A DNA stretch of 64,000 nt from Distichodus sexfasciatus (lineage: Eukaryota > Chordata > Actinopteri > Characiformes > Distichodontidae), in the NCBI GenBank assembly GCA_032718565.1, contig JAVGVS010000024.1, positions 1,496,452-1,560,451 on the forward strand, in the 5' to 3' direction. The notes under the pieces are model-generated. The model was not told the DNA's origin and did not search any database. It was given only the letters and a program-made list of their open reading frames with translations. A program made the position numbers and the translations under genes. Numbering within the stretch: the first letter of the stretch is position 1; each line of letters starts with the position of its first letter. Below are positions 23,101 to 35,300 of the stretch, in pieces.

Positions 23101-26100
23101 CGCGCCACTGCGGCAGCACGGCCACGGCTCGCATCAGCAGCTGCTGCAGGTACTGCTCCGTCTCGTTCATCACCTGGCACGGGGAGCGCGCGAGAAGAGA
23201 GAGAAATGAAAGAAGTGACACCGGGGGGAAAAAAAAACCACGCTCGATCGCGCATCTCTAAAATTCACAAACTTTCCGGCAACGATACAGCCGGGGAAGC
23301 GGTTTGGGAAAGAGCAACGTGTCGAAGTGTCGCTCACCGATTGGATGTCCTCGATTCTGGTTTTCAGCCCGTTCAGGACCTCCTCTCGCTCCGCCTGGCT
23401 CTCTGCGTAGGGGAACAGCTGCGTGTGGAAGCTGGATTACAGCCAAAGGGGGGAAAAAATAGTTGAGGATGTTAAACGCTAGGGATGCACGGTAAGGGAA
23501 TTCTTTCTCCGAAGACAGTGTCCAGTATCTTTCATGCTGATATCTGCCTCTGAAGACACCGATGCTGATAAATGAGGAAGGCAGAGTCGAGCGCGAGCGC
23601 AGGAAGAGCTGAACGCGTAAAGATTATTTGTCCATTGAACGCTCAGAATTTTGGCACAAAAATAAGTGTTTTACTGTCAACTGCATAAGAACATAGGCAA
23701 ATTGTGGCACCTTTGGCGTTCCAAAGCGCGCGTGTAGGAGTTGAGCGCGCACAGACAGGAGAATTTGCTTGCAAAAGTTTCACTGAACTTACAGAAAATG
23801 TGCGATTATTAGGGCTGCACGATTCAGAAAACATCACCATTCAGTTAGGTTTCGATTCTTGGGCTCATGATTCGACTCAAAACCGAGTCTCCATTCAAAA
23901 CCGATTCTTGATCATCAGTCTGATAGGAAATACAGCCCTGAGATAATAGTTAAAGTCGCATTACAAAAATATGAACTGTTGCAAATATAAACTGCAAACC
24001 TTCAACTTAAATTAAACAACTTAAATTAACACTTTACATAAAAGTAGATTAAATAAAAACCAAATAAGAGCTGCTTTCTTCTTGCTCACACCAAGGATTA
24101 CTATCTGAGGAGAAACCGGCATTGCGCCATCTATAGGATTGGCAAACTCCTATCCGGAAAAACTATTAAACTCGCGCCGTTGCAAAATGGGAAACATGAA
24201 TCGATTTTGTGTCCTGTATGAATCGATTTTGAATCGGTAGAGATAGCATCGCGATTCTTTTGCGAATCGATTTTTTTGCACACCCCTAGCGATTATATTG
24301 TGGTATATCTTGTTATCGGGATGTGAGACGATCGTATCACACAGTCCTAATCCACACCGGTGACTGGTGGTCATGAAAATAAAGGCCTCGTCCACACGGA
24401 CGTTCGAAATGAACGCCCTCTGCACGCCATACGCGTTTTTGCTGCGTTTTGTAGCTGCGTTCGATTGGCGTTTCACTGGCGTTCGCAATAGCGTCGTTTT
24501 CCGCGTTTATTTGACGCCACCCGAACGCGCAGCCGGCCGAACGCCGGTGCTGAACGCCCGTGTGGACGCTTTGATTTGCTCCAATGAGCAGAAAAACGGT
24601 GGGCGTTCAGTCGGCGCTCACCTGGTGCCAACGAACGCCAGAAAAACGCCTGGTTCAGACGTCCCTGTGAACGAGGCCTTACGCAGAACGATACGCCAAT
24701 GCAGTGACGCTCTCCTTAACTTACCAATCGCAAATTTTCTTCACTTTCTGTCCAATCTGATCGCCCCAATAGGAGATGAGGAAGACTGTCCACTGGATCA
24801 TCTCACCCTGAAATTCAACCAGAACAGAGACACTTAAGGAATATTCCTTCCTTCCTTTCTTCGCTCTCACATCACACTAGCTCCGCCCAGATCGCCGGTT
24901 CAAGTCCCGGACTGGAAACTTGGACTTGACGTCAATATTCTCCTCTTTGGGTGGATTTTCCCTTCAAATTTCCCCTTCATTAACTAAAACAATCCGCCAA
25001 TGAATCGAAGACAACTGGACGTCTTTTACCCTCTTTACGACGCTTCACCTCTCATCTGAGAGGCTCCTGTAGTTCTGAGAACTGAATAAGCCTTTCGGGT
25101 GAGAGGAGTCGCGGAGGAGCCTTTCGGACGGCGGGTTTAACGTCCAGTAACCTTCGATTCAAGCCCTCCAGACTTTTACAGCTATTCTTCACGATCGTCC
25201 TCACACTGTCGGGGTGTTCCAGCTTCTCCTCCATCTCGCGGAAGTCCACGATGATGTAGCCGCGGCAGGCTCGCCACAACAGCCTCTCGAAGGCGGGCAC
25301 CTTCCACGGGTGGACCACGCCCGCCACGAAGCTCAGCCTCACGTCCTGTCTGTTGTCGAATAAACCCACCTGCTCGAATGAAGGCGGCGGGGCCTGAGAA
25401 ACACACAGCAATCGCAGAGCGCTGGAAGTTAGCAGAGGTTACTGGTGTAGCGTGAAAGCTTTGTGCGACAAACAGAAGTGTAGACCTGGGAGGCGGTGAG
25501 CGAGTGTGTCTGAGTGAGAACTCCTCTATACTGGGAGAGTTGGGTCAGCTGGCTTCGGATGCTGTCCCTGTTCCTGGTCACCTGTGGAAATGAAGAGCGG
25601 ACAAACAATTAAACAACATACGCAACTGGTTTTAATTCTTCTTAATCCCTCGCCCATATCCAAAATGATAAACATTCACCCACACACGCACCTCTCTTAG
25701 TTCCCGCGCCAGACGTTCGCTCTCCTCCTCTATGGTGAGCAGCTCCCTGAGCTGGGGAGCCGGAGGGGTGGGCACGGGCTCCTGCAGCGTCGAGCGCAGA
25801 GACGACGCGAGGGAGCGATTTATCTCCTGCTCCAGGAAGGCTGCGTCACAGCAAACAGACAGAACCACAAAGAAGATCGACAAAACTTCAGCATTTACTC
25901 AGGATTAAAAAGCCACCGGGGGCTTGAATTCGACAACAGAAAAGACACCGGAGTTGATAAGAGAGTCTGTCTGGGTGGCAGGGCACTCACAGAAGGTTTT
26001 CTCCAGCTCCTCGCATCTCCGCACCTCGCTGACAAACTTCCTTTGAAACGCATTAACGTTTGGGTTCAGCTGATGGAGAGAAGAAATAGCAGTTCAAAAA

Positions 26101-27048
26101 GATGTGAACACAAAATTGCAGGTAGAACTGGGCAGTGCGTGAAAACTGACGTTCAGAACCTTTAACAGACGTCATTTTGCCCGTTATTTCTGAAAATCTA
26201 TTCATTGTTAAACTTGTTACTTTCTCTGTGTGTCCACATACTGTCCTCTTATAGACATACTACCACGTGTGTGGTCACGTAACTCTTCCCTGTCCATTCT
26301 TTAATACCATCTGCGTGTGTTTCCTTCAGTTACTTTAAAACCACAAAGATATGCACAACTTGAACCCTAGAATTAAGGGTCGACCGATTATCGGCCCGGG
26401 GTCAATTATCAGGAGCCGATATTTTGACCATCACCGATATTAAGTAATTACAAGGTGTGCTATTGTGGCTCCACTGGATATATGTCACAGGAGATCACAC
26501 GCTGAGCGGCTCTGCTTTCTTCACCACAACCTGCTGCTGCTTAATTTGGAATACTGAAACGTTTACGTTTTAAATGTAAGTTTCACAGTTTTATAATGTC
26601 ACTAAAATGTTTATTTAAAATCAATTTTTATAAATGTGCAAAGTTTAAGTATTTATGAATAATAATGTCCATTCTTTTTGTTACATATATTCCAAATATT
26701 GGTTATCGGCCCTGTTAACTGTCAATAATGAAAACCCAATATCAGTCGACCTCTACCAAGAACGTCCTTTGCAGTTGTTTTGATGCAAAAGTATGGATTA
26801 GACCAATTAGAAGAGGAATGATCGCTGTGTGCAAATTCAGCGTCTGGGATCTTTGCTACACTATTGATTGTGTGCTCGGGGGCTGGGAGTGTTTAGGAAA
26901 GAGGGGGTAAACAATTACGACTGCGTCTTACATCTCTAAACTCCACAATGCCCAGTTCTCCCAGCTCACTGACACAATTGTAGGCAGCACTGGACTGCAG
27001 GAAGAGCTGCACCAAGCAAACCTCCTCGCTGCGGAACATAGAGCCCAT
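13648..27048 (-). CDS. tcirg1: V-type proton ATPase 116 kDa subunit a3
   Basis: This is the membrane subunit of the V0 sector that forms the proton half-channels; a3 works in osteoclast ruffled border and lysosomes. Coding exons: 26932-27048, 25991-26069, 25692-25840, 25486-25581, 25205-25393, 24725-24807, 23338-23431, 22961-23173, 21569-21719, 21353-21486, 18436-18593, 17795-17885, 17535-17653, 16205-16418, 15404-15517, 15224-15307, 14712-14832, 14287-14458, 13648-13741. Phases agree and give about 823 residues (human a3 830). The start MGSMFRSEEV, the segment FERLLWRACRGY and the end FQNKFYSGTGYKL favour a3 over a1, a2 and a4. The essential C-terminal arginine is in LWVMVMR (R747). The coding start follows a splice acceptor (CCCACAG just before GTC-ATG), so a noncoding 5' exon lies upstream. 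Odd: exon 10 lacks the expected FGDxGHG motif (see findings). The paralogue (a or b) cannot be assigned. Confidence 0.93.
13853..14125. repeat. compound GATA/GA microsatellite in the last tcirg1 intron
   Basis: Two blocks of tandem GATA (about 13855-13895 and 14076-14120) flank a run of about 25 GA dinucleotides (13960-14008). The Ser/Leu/Ile-rich open frames on the other strand are translations of this repeat. Confidence 0.95.
15697..16052 (+). mobile_element. interspersed repeat, family E copy 1
   Basis: This shares, in order, GCGAGTTCTGTC, CGCATATCTGTA, ACCCGCACTCGTCTTTTTC, GAAAGCTTTTCTTC and ACATCTCAATC with segments near 20308-20640 and 59060-59425. No coding capacity is seen. Confidence 0.6.
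16515..17466. mobile_element. hAT-like MITE carrying a nested SINE
   Basis: It begins TAGGGATGCACGATAA and ends with the inverted form TTATCGTGCATTCCTA. Both flanks carry a similar 8-mer (CTTTTGGG and GTTTTAGG), as expected of an aged hAT target duplication. A family B SINE is inserted at 17011-17250. It lies in tcirg1 intron 13. Confidence 0.7.
17011..17250 (+). mobile_element. tRNA-related SINE, family B, full copy
   Basis: Contains the family landmarks GTGGCGTAACGGTAGGGTG, CCACTGAGGTACTCATGAGC, CACTGCTCCCCGGGCGC, GATGGGTCAAATGCAGAG and TAATCACTCACTTTCA. Confidence 0.75.
17960..18345. mobile_element. MITE remnant with nested family B SINE
   Basis: It shares the GGCAAATTGTGGCACCTTTGG-like core and the terminal TTTTGGTCACATCGCACAGCCCT with elements near 44870 and 61341. 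It is split by a SINE at 18102-18294. It lies in tcirg1 intron 11; the left boundary is uncertain. Confidence 0.5.
18102..18294 (+). mobile_element. family B SINE
   Basis: Same landmark order as the copy at 17011, with a short deletion after GTTCGCCCCGTG that removes the ACTCATGAGC segment. Confidence 0.7.
18708..19853. mobile_element. piggyBac-type MITE with a second MITE nested inside
   Basis: TTAA at 18708-18711 and 19850-19853 bound the element. The ends TTAACCCTTTAAGCC and GGCTCAAGGAGTTAA are imperfect inverted repeats, as expected for TTAA-targeting elements. The 622 bp element at 18778-19399 is inserted near its left end. Confidence 0.6.
18778..19399 (+). mobile_element. TGTGACCCTCCA MITE, copy 1
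   Basis: It starts TGTGACCCTCCACGGCAAAA and ends near TTTTTTGCCGTGGAGGGCA, inverted repeats of each other. The interior matches the copies at 46264, 49054 and 59609 but is the most diverged of the four. Confidence 0.75.
19990..20870. mobile_element. inverted arrangement of family E sequences
   Basis: A minus-strand segment around 20070-20110 (GATAAAAAGCAAGAAAAGAC) is complementary to the + strand segment near 20650 (GTCTTTTCTTGCTTTATC). The whole block therefore forms a large imperfect inverted repeat in tcirg1 intron 10. Confidence 0.45.
21531..21564. repeat. (TG)n microsatellite beside a tcirg1 splice donor
   Basis: An interrupted TG/CG run ends about five bases from the donor of the exon at 21569-21719. 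Confidence 0.9.
21722..22856. repeat. 1.1 kb polypurine block, internally duplicated
   Basis: Almost uninterrupted G/A on the + strand fills tcirg1 intron 8 up to the acceptor of the exon at 21569-21719. AAGTGAAAGGGAGCGGAGGG occurs near 21867 and again near 22419. GTGAAGACGAAATGAGG recurs about 558 bases apart, showing an older duplication of a roughly 555 bp unit. The long Ser/Leu/Pro and Glu/Arg/Lys frames here are compositional artefacts. Confidence 0.9.
23484..23800. mobile_element. partial MITE related to the element at 16515
   Basis: Begins TAGGGATGCACGGTAAGGGA and shares AAATGAGGAAGGCAGAGTCGA with 16515-17466. The right end was not found. Confidence 0.5.
23810..24288. mobile_element. 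hAT-like MITE in tcirg1 intron 6
   Basis: Begins TAGGGCTGCACGATTC and ends GAATCGATTTTTTTGCACACCCCTA, imperfect inverted termini. AT-rich interior without coding capacity. Confidence 0.6.
24382..24680. mobile_element. palindromic MITE ending 44 bp from a tcirg1 splice donor
   Basis: The termini AAGGCCTCGTCCACACGGAC and GACGTCCCTGTGAACGAGGCCTT-type sequence are inverted. The interior is rich in GCGTTTTT/GAACGCC repeats in both orientations. Confidence 0.65.
26374..26755. mobile_element. MITE with GTCGACC termini in tcirg1 intron 1
   Basis: It begins TAAGGGTCGACCGATTATCGG-like and ends AATATCAGTCGACCTCTA, inverted to each other. A related remnant lies at 32802 in prpf19. Confidence 0.55.
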
Positions 27049-27054
27049 GACCTG

Positions 27055-27084
27055 TGGGAGAGAGAGAGAGAAAGAGAGAGAGAG
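27055..27084. repeat. (GA)n tract forming the polypyrimidine tract of tcirg1 coding exon 1
   Basis: On the gene strand this is a CT run immediately before the acceptor CCCACAG that precedes the start codon. Confidence 0.8.
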
Positions 27085-28269
27085 GTTATAAGAGAGTGAT
27101 ACAACTTCAAATGATCTGAACCGCTTATTGCCTAACAGGGTCGCGGGGACCAGGACTTTGAGTGCAAGGCAGGGACCAGCGCTGGGCGGGCGATGGGGAC
27201 CATTTAGAATGACCAACCTAAGCCGCATGCTTTTGGACTGTGGAAGGAAACCAGAGCACAGTTCTGATAATCTTCAGTAATCTGACAGTTTTAATTTTTA
27301 AAGAGACAATCATGAAAATGCACACAGAGCTAAAAATGAGTCGAATTAACAAATGCCCTGACAAATCAATGTGCCAAAATTGCTGGACAAAATGAGTCAA
27401 TATCAGATCTAATCATTAACAAATGACAAAAAGATAGGCAGAGATAATAGTAAAAAGTAGAGAGATGGAAGATTGATCCTTCAAACATCTTATGAATGGT
27501 GTTGTTAATTAGTTTGCACATTAGACGGCACAAGCAAACTGTACAGCTGCCTTTTGGTTTATTTAGCAAATGTTAAAAATATTTTGCTACAGTTTTGTCT
27601 GTGTAAAGAAAACCGCACATCTTCAAAATCCTAGAACTGGCTGACAAGTAAAATGGAGCTGGTGAGAGGTTCTAAAAATTAGTTTCAGTATATTATCTGG
27701 TTAAAGACTCAGACATGGGTAGTGAATCAACAGACACAGTCACTATCACATGCACATTGCTCAAGTTCTTCAACGTTTGGGGTCGAGGGTGTGACCTGGA
27801 AATTCTTTTAAACCAATTTACCCAGTTCCCCTTTTCATGAGCCACGAGTCTCGTGTGTGTCTATATCTGGATACGATGGACGGCATCACACATCACTCAT
27901 ATGTCTCATCTCACTCTTTTTGGCCTGTTAAGTGTTAGCTTGTAAAGTCTGAACTTCAAAATCAAAATCACACCAACAAAAGAAAGTGAAACGTTCACTA
28001 ATTCACAGAGACTTGATAATCAGGTTTCTGATCAGATCAGATCTCTGCTCAGTTACTGTATTTTTATAGTTGGTCTAAATCTTTATTCCATTCACCTATC
28101 ACTGCTTATCATGCGTACATAACGCGTAAACAAACTTCTATTCAAATTCCAGTATACATCTAGTTTAGGACAACTTCGCTGCTGATGCTACAGTTAAACA
28201 AATCGACTTTGACTTTGACTCAAACCAAAACTTTCATATGCAAAACTTCTTTACCTTCCTTAAAGTGGA

Positions 28270-29045
28270 AAGCCAACAACAGCAGAGCAGGTGACAAGCC
28301 CAGACCGAAAATGCAAGACAGCGTCTCTACCACTTGAGGCAGCTGCAGAAATTTGGAATCTCTCCAATCAGTGTAAGGCCTTATTTACACTAGTGCTGCG
28401 TAAAGTGTCCTGAAACAGAACATTCAACTCCTGGTTTTGAAACAGCTGTGTTCAAAAAACGTAAGGTCCTTTAGAGAGTGACTGAGGTGCCCAAACCCTG
28501 CAGCCAGATCAGCTGTTGTGGACAAGAGCAACCAGCATCACCAGAGACTTATTTCAGGAAAGTAACTGTATGTTTGAGCTGCTGAAATCAGGCACAGACA
28601 GATCAGGTAGAGCTTCTATGCTCAGGTCATAAGATTACCCAACAATAACCTGCCCGTTACGTGCCATCATTTACATTAACGCCATTTAGCAGGCACACAT
28701 ATCCGAAGCGACTTTGATTTTCCTATTTGCTGGTACAGTCTCTCTGGGGCAAGTTCAGGTTAAGAGTCTTGCTTAGGGTCAATACGATGGTAGTGTTGGA
28801 GGTAAGATTCGAAATTCTTTGTCCACAAGCGAGTATCCCAAACACTGGACTACTGGCATGACATGTTTTCACCTCCCTTACTCTACAATTTGGCAAATTT
28901 ATTTACACAATTATCCTATATGATGCTAAATGTACAGATATTTTTCTCTATTAATGCCTATTTTCCAGGAATTAATGTATTTTTTATTATTTATGTTAAC
29001 ATTGTACTTGTATAACTATGTTAGTGACAAATAAAGAATCTTTAA
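28270..29045 (+). mobile_element. LINE 3' remnant with nested SINE
   Basis: One frame near 28310 reads ARQRLYHLRQLQKFGI, resembling the region after the reverse transcriptase domain of L2-type LINEs. A further stretch near 28575 reads MFELLKSGTDRSGRA. The tail near 29020 reads GTGACAAATAAAGAATC, a common LINE 3' end. A family A SINE splits it at 28667-28862. Confidence 0.4.
28667..28862 (-). mobile_element. family A SINE
   Basis: The tail CATTTACATTAACGCCATTT, the central CTGGGGCAAGTTCAGGTTAA and a degenerate B box GATTCGAAATTC are recognisable on the minus orientation. Confidence 0.65.
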
Positions 29046-29111
29046 AAAATAATATGTTCTATATTTGTCCTTTATTCTTTATTTGTCCAGTACGAAATAA
29101 TACAAGTATAG

Positions 29112-29311
29112 CATGGTGGTGGTCTAGTGGTTAGAATCATCACCTTTGGACCAAGAGGTCGTGGGTTTGAATCCTATCTCCGGCACCACCACAGTTCCTA
29201 AACAAGACTCTCAACTTCAGGTTGCTCCAGGGAGACTGTGCAGTAGGCAATGGTTCTGGATAAGAGCGTCTGAGAAACACTGTAAATGTCAAAACTGTAA
29301 TGAAATGTAAC
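29112..29311 (+). mobile_element. family A SINE
   Basis: A box TGGTCTAGTGGTTAGAATC, B box GGGTTTGAATCC and tail GGATAAGAGCGTCTGAGAAA are in the expected order. Confidence 0.75.
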
Positions 29312-30117
29312 AATTTGGGCCGACGTAACCTTGATATAACAGGACGTTTATAAGCACTGTTACCTCCAGATCACTTTTCTATCGACTCTGTCAAAACTGT
29401 ACAACCTCAGCATGTGAGGAACTGAGATTAACTGTGAAATTGATCAATGGGACACTGTTGAAATGGTGGCAAACACGTAAAATCTCACTTCCCATTAAAC
29501 ACAATACAATTCCTCATTTCCATTGTGCAAAAGTCCATTTTTTAAAAAGTTGGAAGTCAGCACAATGGAAGACAACAATGAGGCCAAGGTACTGTAGGGT
29601 CTTTTATTGCAACGCGTGATGAGACGAAGATACACTTTTAAAAAACTCCAAAAAGACACGTTTATGCGTTGAAAACTACTAAAAGTTTATGTTAAGTAAA
29701 TCACGATTTCCCACTTCTGGACTCAACTTTCGTTTTCGATGTTAAGCCGGGCCTGGAGAATTCGCAGCGATCTTTTTCTAGATTTTTATTTTTTTTGAAA
29801 ACCCAATACCTCCTTTTTTTTACCTAAAACCGATGAATCCCCATAAAACTGATTTTTGGTAAAGATTGGCTTCAACTTCAGCGGGGAAAGGAAGTAAATA
29901 AACTCTAGCGAGATCTTTTTCCGATGTGAGGAAAAACCGCTGTCACAAACCACCGCCGCCTCCACAAGCGACCATTTGTTGCTCAGGTTTGCTCTGTGGC
30001 TTTTGTTGTTCTCACCGGAGGCGATGATGATCTTTAAAATAAAACAAATCGAGCCTTACAAAAATAAAAAGCAAAGTAGCCCTATAAGAGAGCCGGGTTC
30101 TTGAGGTTCACAAAGCC

Positions 30118-30360
30118 CTACCTGCGTTTAGAAGATGGTTAATGGGTGAAGGATGTTTTCTCTCTTTTTCCAACCCGGTTCCGCCAGACTGTTGGGCTGG
30201 GTTTGTCCAGGTTCGCGCTGTAAACAGCTGCACCGCCGCCACACTGCACACTCTGGGCTGCTTCTCACACTTCCTACAGAGTCACGTTACACGAGCTGTT
30301 CACGTGACAGTCTGCGATGTGAAGGCACGCAGCCCGGAACAGGACTTGTGTTAACGTCTA
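30118..30360 (-). promoter_or_regulatory. candidate 5' noncoding exon and promoter of tcirg1
   Basis: tcirg1 coding exon 1 opens with a splice acceptor, so a leader exon is needed. On the minus strand AAACGCAG|GTAGGG at about 30122 is a good donor, and the sequence upstream of it is relatively CpG-rich. No TATA box is evident. This is inference only. Confidence 0.2.
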
Positions 30361-30569
30361 ACGAGGACCGACGATAGTTTTTTGGGGGCTATATTTTGTG
30401 AAAATATCATTAAGGCAATACGTTTTACCAAAAATAAATAAATAAATGCGTAGCCCAAATCGACACCGGAAGTTTTGTTATATTTTTCAAATGTGTAAAG
30501 AGCTCTTTTAAACGCGTGCTTCGCGATCCTAAAGTAGGAGAAATTGTTCTTGCTAGGTGTTGGAGTGTA

Positions 30570-30570
<1 letters not shown>

Positions 30571-30646
<76 letters not shown>

Positions 30647-30674
30647 TAGATAGATAGATAGATAGATAGATAAA
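30571..30674. repeat. compound (AAAT)(ACAG)(ATAG) microsatellite
   Basis: Three adjacent tetranucleotide arrays, each of five or more units. Confidence 0.95.
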
Positions 30675-31836
30675 CAAACCGAGACAGTATAAACATCAGC
30701 TGATGTCGAACTTTTATTTTAAAACATCTAGTAGACGTCTCACCAGGTGTGGCCCTGGAGACCGCCAGTTCACATCCACATTAAGTTGAAACGCAATTTT
30801 AGATTTAACCAACTTAATGTCCTTTTTCTCTCTCAAAATAATTCTGACAAAATGTTATTGTTCATTTTCATTTTCAATCACTTGATACCGTACTGTGGTA
30901 CAACGCAAGCCAAAATAAAAGCCTGACCTCACAAGAATCAGCATGTTTCAAATATGTCTTCAGAAAATATTGATAGTTATTTAGGAACACATTTTTTATA
31001 TATTTTTTTATTTCTCAGATTAATTTTCGCGTAATGTTTCTGCAATTTGATCCGTTTGGAAGGTTTTATTTAAATTTGCCCAGTGCTACAAATCAGGGTG
31101 CGTTTCACTACATGTTGGTTAACTATGTAGAAGTTAGAAGTTGCTTACAGTACTACATGTAAATTTTGGTTAAGATTACCTTCAGTATGTCACAGTACAG
31201 TATTAATGATGGTTGCCAAATCTCATCATGCATTTCTGCATGATGGGATTTGGCAACTTGGGTAACAGCTTAATGACAACAGGAAAAAAGGATTCCAAAG
31301 GCCTGACCAGTAGAGAACCAATATTTTAGAACACATATCTCCACCAAGTGATGGAGATAATCACTTAGTTCATTAATATTAATGAAAACTTTATATTAAC
31401 ATGAGAAAAAAGGTTTGAGGTCTGAAGCTTCCTATGTGAACTGTCTTTTGACCGTGTTTGATATCATATACAGTACATACAATACTGAATTGTATGTAGT
31501 GAACAGGTAAATCAGTTGAGATAAATAATTAGTTTTCATAATGCCAAGAATACAAAATTTTGAGTTTCTTTAATTGACTGCAATTCAAGACAGTTGTTCT
31601 CTTTCCAAGAAGCTATAATTAAAGAGGTATACTTATCTATGAATAGAACAGATTTAAACAATGCTTAAAAACCCTAATTAGGAGCACATGTAAAGTTTCT
31701 GTATCAAATGAATACTATTATTAGCTAAGTGTTACTGGACCAGATATAAAATGTTTAAAAAAATAGAAGTCCTCCCACCCACCACCAAATGTTCAAACAT
31801 CAGTCATGTACACACAAGTAAAAATAGCATTAAATC

Positions 31837-31842
31837 TTTATT
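31837..31842 (-). other. candidate prpf19 polyadenylation signal
   Basis: TTTATT on the + strand is AATAAA on the gene strand, about 495 bases beyond the prpf19 stop. Confidence 0.4.
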
Positions 31843-32334
31843 GAAAGCTAAATTGCATCATGGTGATAATTCACGGGTCATGACAGGATATAAAAATGGA
31901 TCGTTAGAGACTAAAACAGCAAAACCACTAAGCTACAAGTAAAAGAACAGAATGCAGCCCTACGGATACAGAGCAGGGGAAAATGTGACTGAAAACAAAA
32001 GCAAAAAAAAAATCAATCATCTAAAAAAAAAAAAATTAATCAGAAATCCACAATCAAGAAAATGGTCATGAATGAACTGAAGAACAAATTGAAGTGAACA
32101 GTATGTTACTGATTTTTTTCCTTGTAACCACTCAGTAATGAGTAACTAAATTAAACCTAATATGCAACCAGAAACACAGCCAGAAAACTGAAAAAAAAAA
32201 AAAAAAAATCAGGGTTCTGGATTCTACTGCACTTGGATTTTTTCTTCCCCGATTAGAATGGATTAAGTACTAGAATATTTCTACCTCTATCCATTCACCC
32301 CCACCCCCTCCAGCCCAATCCCTTGTTTCTTCCT

Positions 32335-35300
32335 CTACAGACTGTAAAACTTGAGGCTTCTGTCCATTCCGGTGGAGGACAGGAACTGGGCATGTTCCCC
32401 AAATGCCACACCAGTCACTAGACCAGAGTGTTCTGGAAAAAGAGATGGGGAAAAAGAGTTAAATGGAGAGAACAGATACAGACATATTAGCTGGCGTGTG
32501 ACTCATTCTTTACTCAGTAACTGCAGGAGAATTAAACTAAAAGCTGCATAAAACAATATTTGAAAATAATATAAGGGAATGTAACAAATTACATATTAAA
32601 TAGGGGGACTGTTGCACTCACCAGTGAAGTTGAGAACCTCTGACCACTGTTTGCAAATGTAAACTCGGATGTCAGAACCTCCAACGGCCAAATATGTTCC
32701 ACTCTGGTCAAACACCAGAGATTTCACCTGCAGGAGCAGAGCACAAAATATTTAAGTAAATATTAAGACCTCGGTGCAACTACTTGTTTGACGGTCATCA
32801 TTAAGGGTCAACCGATATGTTTTATTTCAGGACCTATACCAATTATAACTAATCAAGAACTGATATTTTAAACCAACATATGCATCAAACTTTAGAATAA
32901 CAAAAACTTCAACACAAAAATGGAATGCCTTTTAGTATATATTTAATTCTGAGAACTTTCTATAACAACCTGTCTAGACCAAATAGTGGCGACTTCAGAT
33001 ATCAGCACTGATAATCTCTTCCTATTCCTCACTGTTAAGGCTGGAATTAAAATTAAATCAATTTTTAGGGCGTAGTGAATGTAATGGAATACGCACCTCA
33101 TAGTTGTTATCCAAAGTGATCGTCTTAAAGTTCTTCAGCTTTCTCAAATCCCACAGCTTCAGAGAGCTATCCTGGGCACCTGTTACAAAACAAAGGAATG
33201 ATTTACACATCTAAAAACAGAAAAAGCAAATAGAAACAAAAAAACAGAAAAGATCACATACCAGTGGCCAGGTAATATCCGTTCTCTGAGAAAGCGATGG
33301 CGGTGACCGGGCCGGAGTGTCCGGGGAAGTTGGCCACGTTGGTGCGCTCCTTCAGGTCCCAGATCTTTATCTGCGAGTCAGCGGTTCCGGTGCCGAAAAT
33401 CAAGCCGTCGGGGTGGAACTGGGCACAGGTCAGTGCTGTAGCCAATGAGAAGGCAAAGGTGGTGAGATAAACTGACTACTGGTTAACAGAATGAGGAAAT
33501 GCTCAATGCTGGTCTTAAAGCGAGTACTGATATTAAGATTACATACCACATCCTGCTGTCTCATCTGTGACTTTGGTGAGCACACGGCCGGTCTGGATAT
33601 CAGAAAAGGCCCAGTACTAGAAAACAAAATAAAACAAAAAGTCAGTTGATTAATCTTTGTGATTTCAAAATAAGTGAAAAAGTCTCTTAGTTGTAGACTG
33701 GATTAATGTTTGATAAATTGCCCAGCATTAGCAAACCATATTTGAAATTCTGACACAACTTCTAATAGCCAATAAAATCTGATTCTCTACAGTCATTTTA
33801 AAAATCCAGCCGAGGGACGGTTGTTAAACCTAGTGTGCAAGGTGTGTACGAAGGTTACCATGTCCTCAGAGGAGCTGAGCAGATAGTCTCCGGTAGCGTG
33901 GAGGGAAAGGCCAGTAACTCCTGCCTCATGAGCCCTAACCACCTGGACACAGTTGCCCCCGGCAACCGACCACACTCGGATGGTGCTGTCCGGGGAGGCT
34001 GAGAATACCACTGACTGCAAATACAGGAGAACAAACGTGATTAGTTAAAAGCCCTCTGGAATTAGTGTGGGTGTTTATCTGTGTGGTGGAGAACCAAGGA
34101 ATGTTGAAGGTTTTTTACCTGAGATGGGTGGTAGATGACTGAAGTGACCTTTTTGGTGTGGCCTTTGAGAGTGGCCACAATCTGCTCCTCTCGGCGGTCG
34201 AAAACCACCACGTTCTTGTCCGCGCCACCTGAGGAAAAATAGAAAATAAAGATGGCATGTGCTCATTTAACACAATTACTTTAACTGATATCATATTACA
34301 AAGAAGTAATTTTCTTAATATTCTATTATAACATCCATCTGGCGTTTGCATTTAGCATCAATACTATGTGTTGACTGATCATTAAATTGATGCACTGATG
34401 TAGATCGAATGTATCGTTACATCCCTGGTCTAAATATAACACACTACATAAAGAACAGGAATTAACAAGCCTGTCGTTACCTGTGAGCACTTTGTTGGTG
34501 TCCGAGGGGCAGAGATCCAGAGAAAGAATTCCAGGAATACTGGCACTGTGAAGACCCTGAACAAAAACAAAAAGACCTTAAGATGTAGCCTAGGACTGCT
34601 GACAATCTCTCTCTCATGCACACACTCAAAAAACTAAGACCATTCTGACTTACAGCATGGGAGGCCACTTGTCGGTACTTGCTGAGATCCTCAGCTCTGA
34701 CCAGCTCCTCTGGCACGGTCTTTCCCCTCTAAAAACATATGATCAATTATTTCAATTTTCATATGATCAATGTTCAGATCAATGGCACAGGTTATAAGCA
34801 CCCTCAATGTAGACTTTTTAAAGGAAACTGTCTTACCTTCTTTCTCTCGGTGGTGAGAACAGTAGCCTTGTCTTGCAACTGAAAAAGAAATGATGCCACT
34901 TATTACTTGCACCAAGAATGCCACAAAAGCTACCTTATTTATGACTGACATGGAAGAAGCTGGAAGTTAAGCAGACCTACCTTCTGTATAATCTCAGGAG
35001 TCATTCCAACCTGTTCATTCACTTCCATAGGCTCACCCTGAGTGAAAAAAATTGTGTGTTCAGATTAATCTATTAGATATCAATTATCAAACTGCAGAAC
35101 AGATAACAACACAAAAAATGTAAAAAATCAAAACTAATACATTTAAAAACAAACAAACAAACAAACAAACAAACAAACAAAAAAAACACTGACCGCGGCT
35201 GTTGGCTGAGAGGCCGGAGCAGCCTGAGGAGCGACCAGTCCAGCTTGAGGCTTCAGTGTGGCCAAGGCTGGAAAATAAGAATGAGAATCATTAAAAACCT

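Larger units (their letters stand above)
27085..32334. other. spacer between tcirg1 and prpf19
   Basis: No coding exon is seen. It should hold the tcirg1 upstream noncoding exon and promoter, a LINE remnant (28270-29045), two SINEs, a compound microsatellite and the prpf19 3' UTR (from 32334 downward). Confidence 0.6.

Noticed and set aside
24367..24837. 156-codon open frame on the plus strand
   Set aside because: It runs through a palindromic MITE and the complement of tcirg1 exon 6, and has no recognisable domain.
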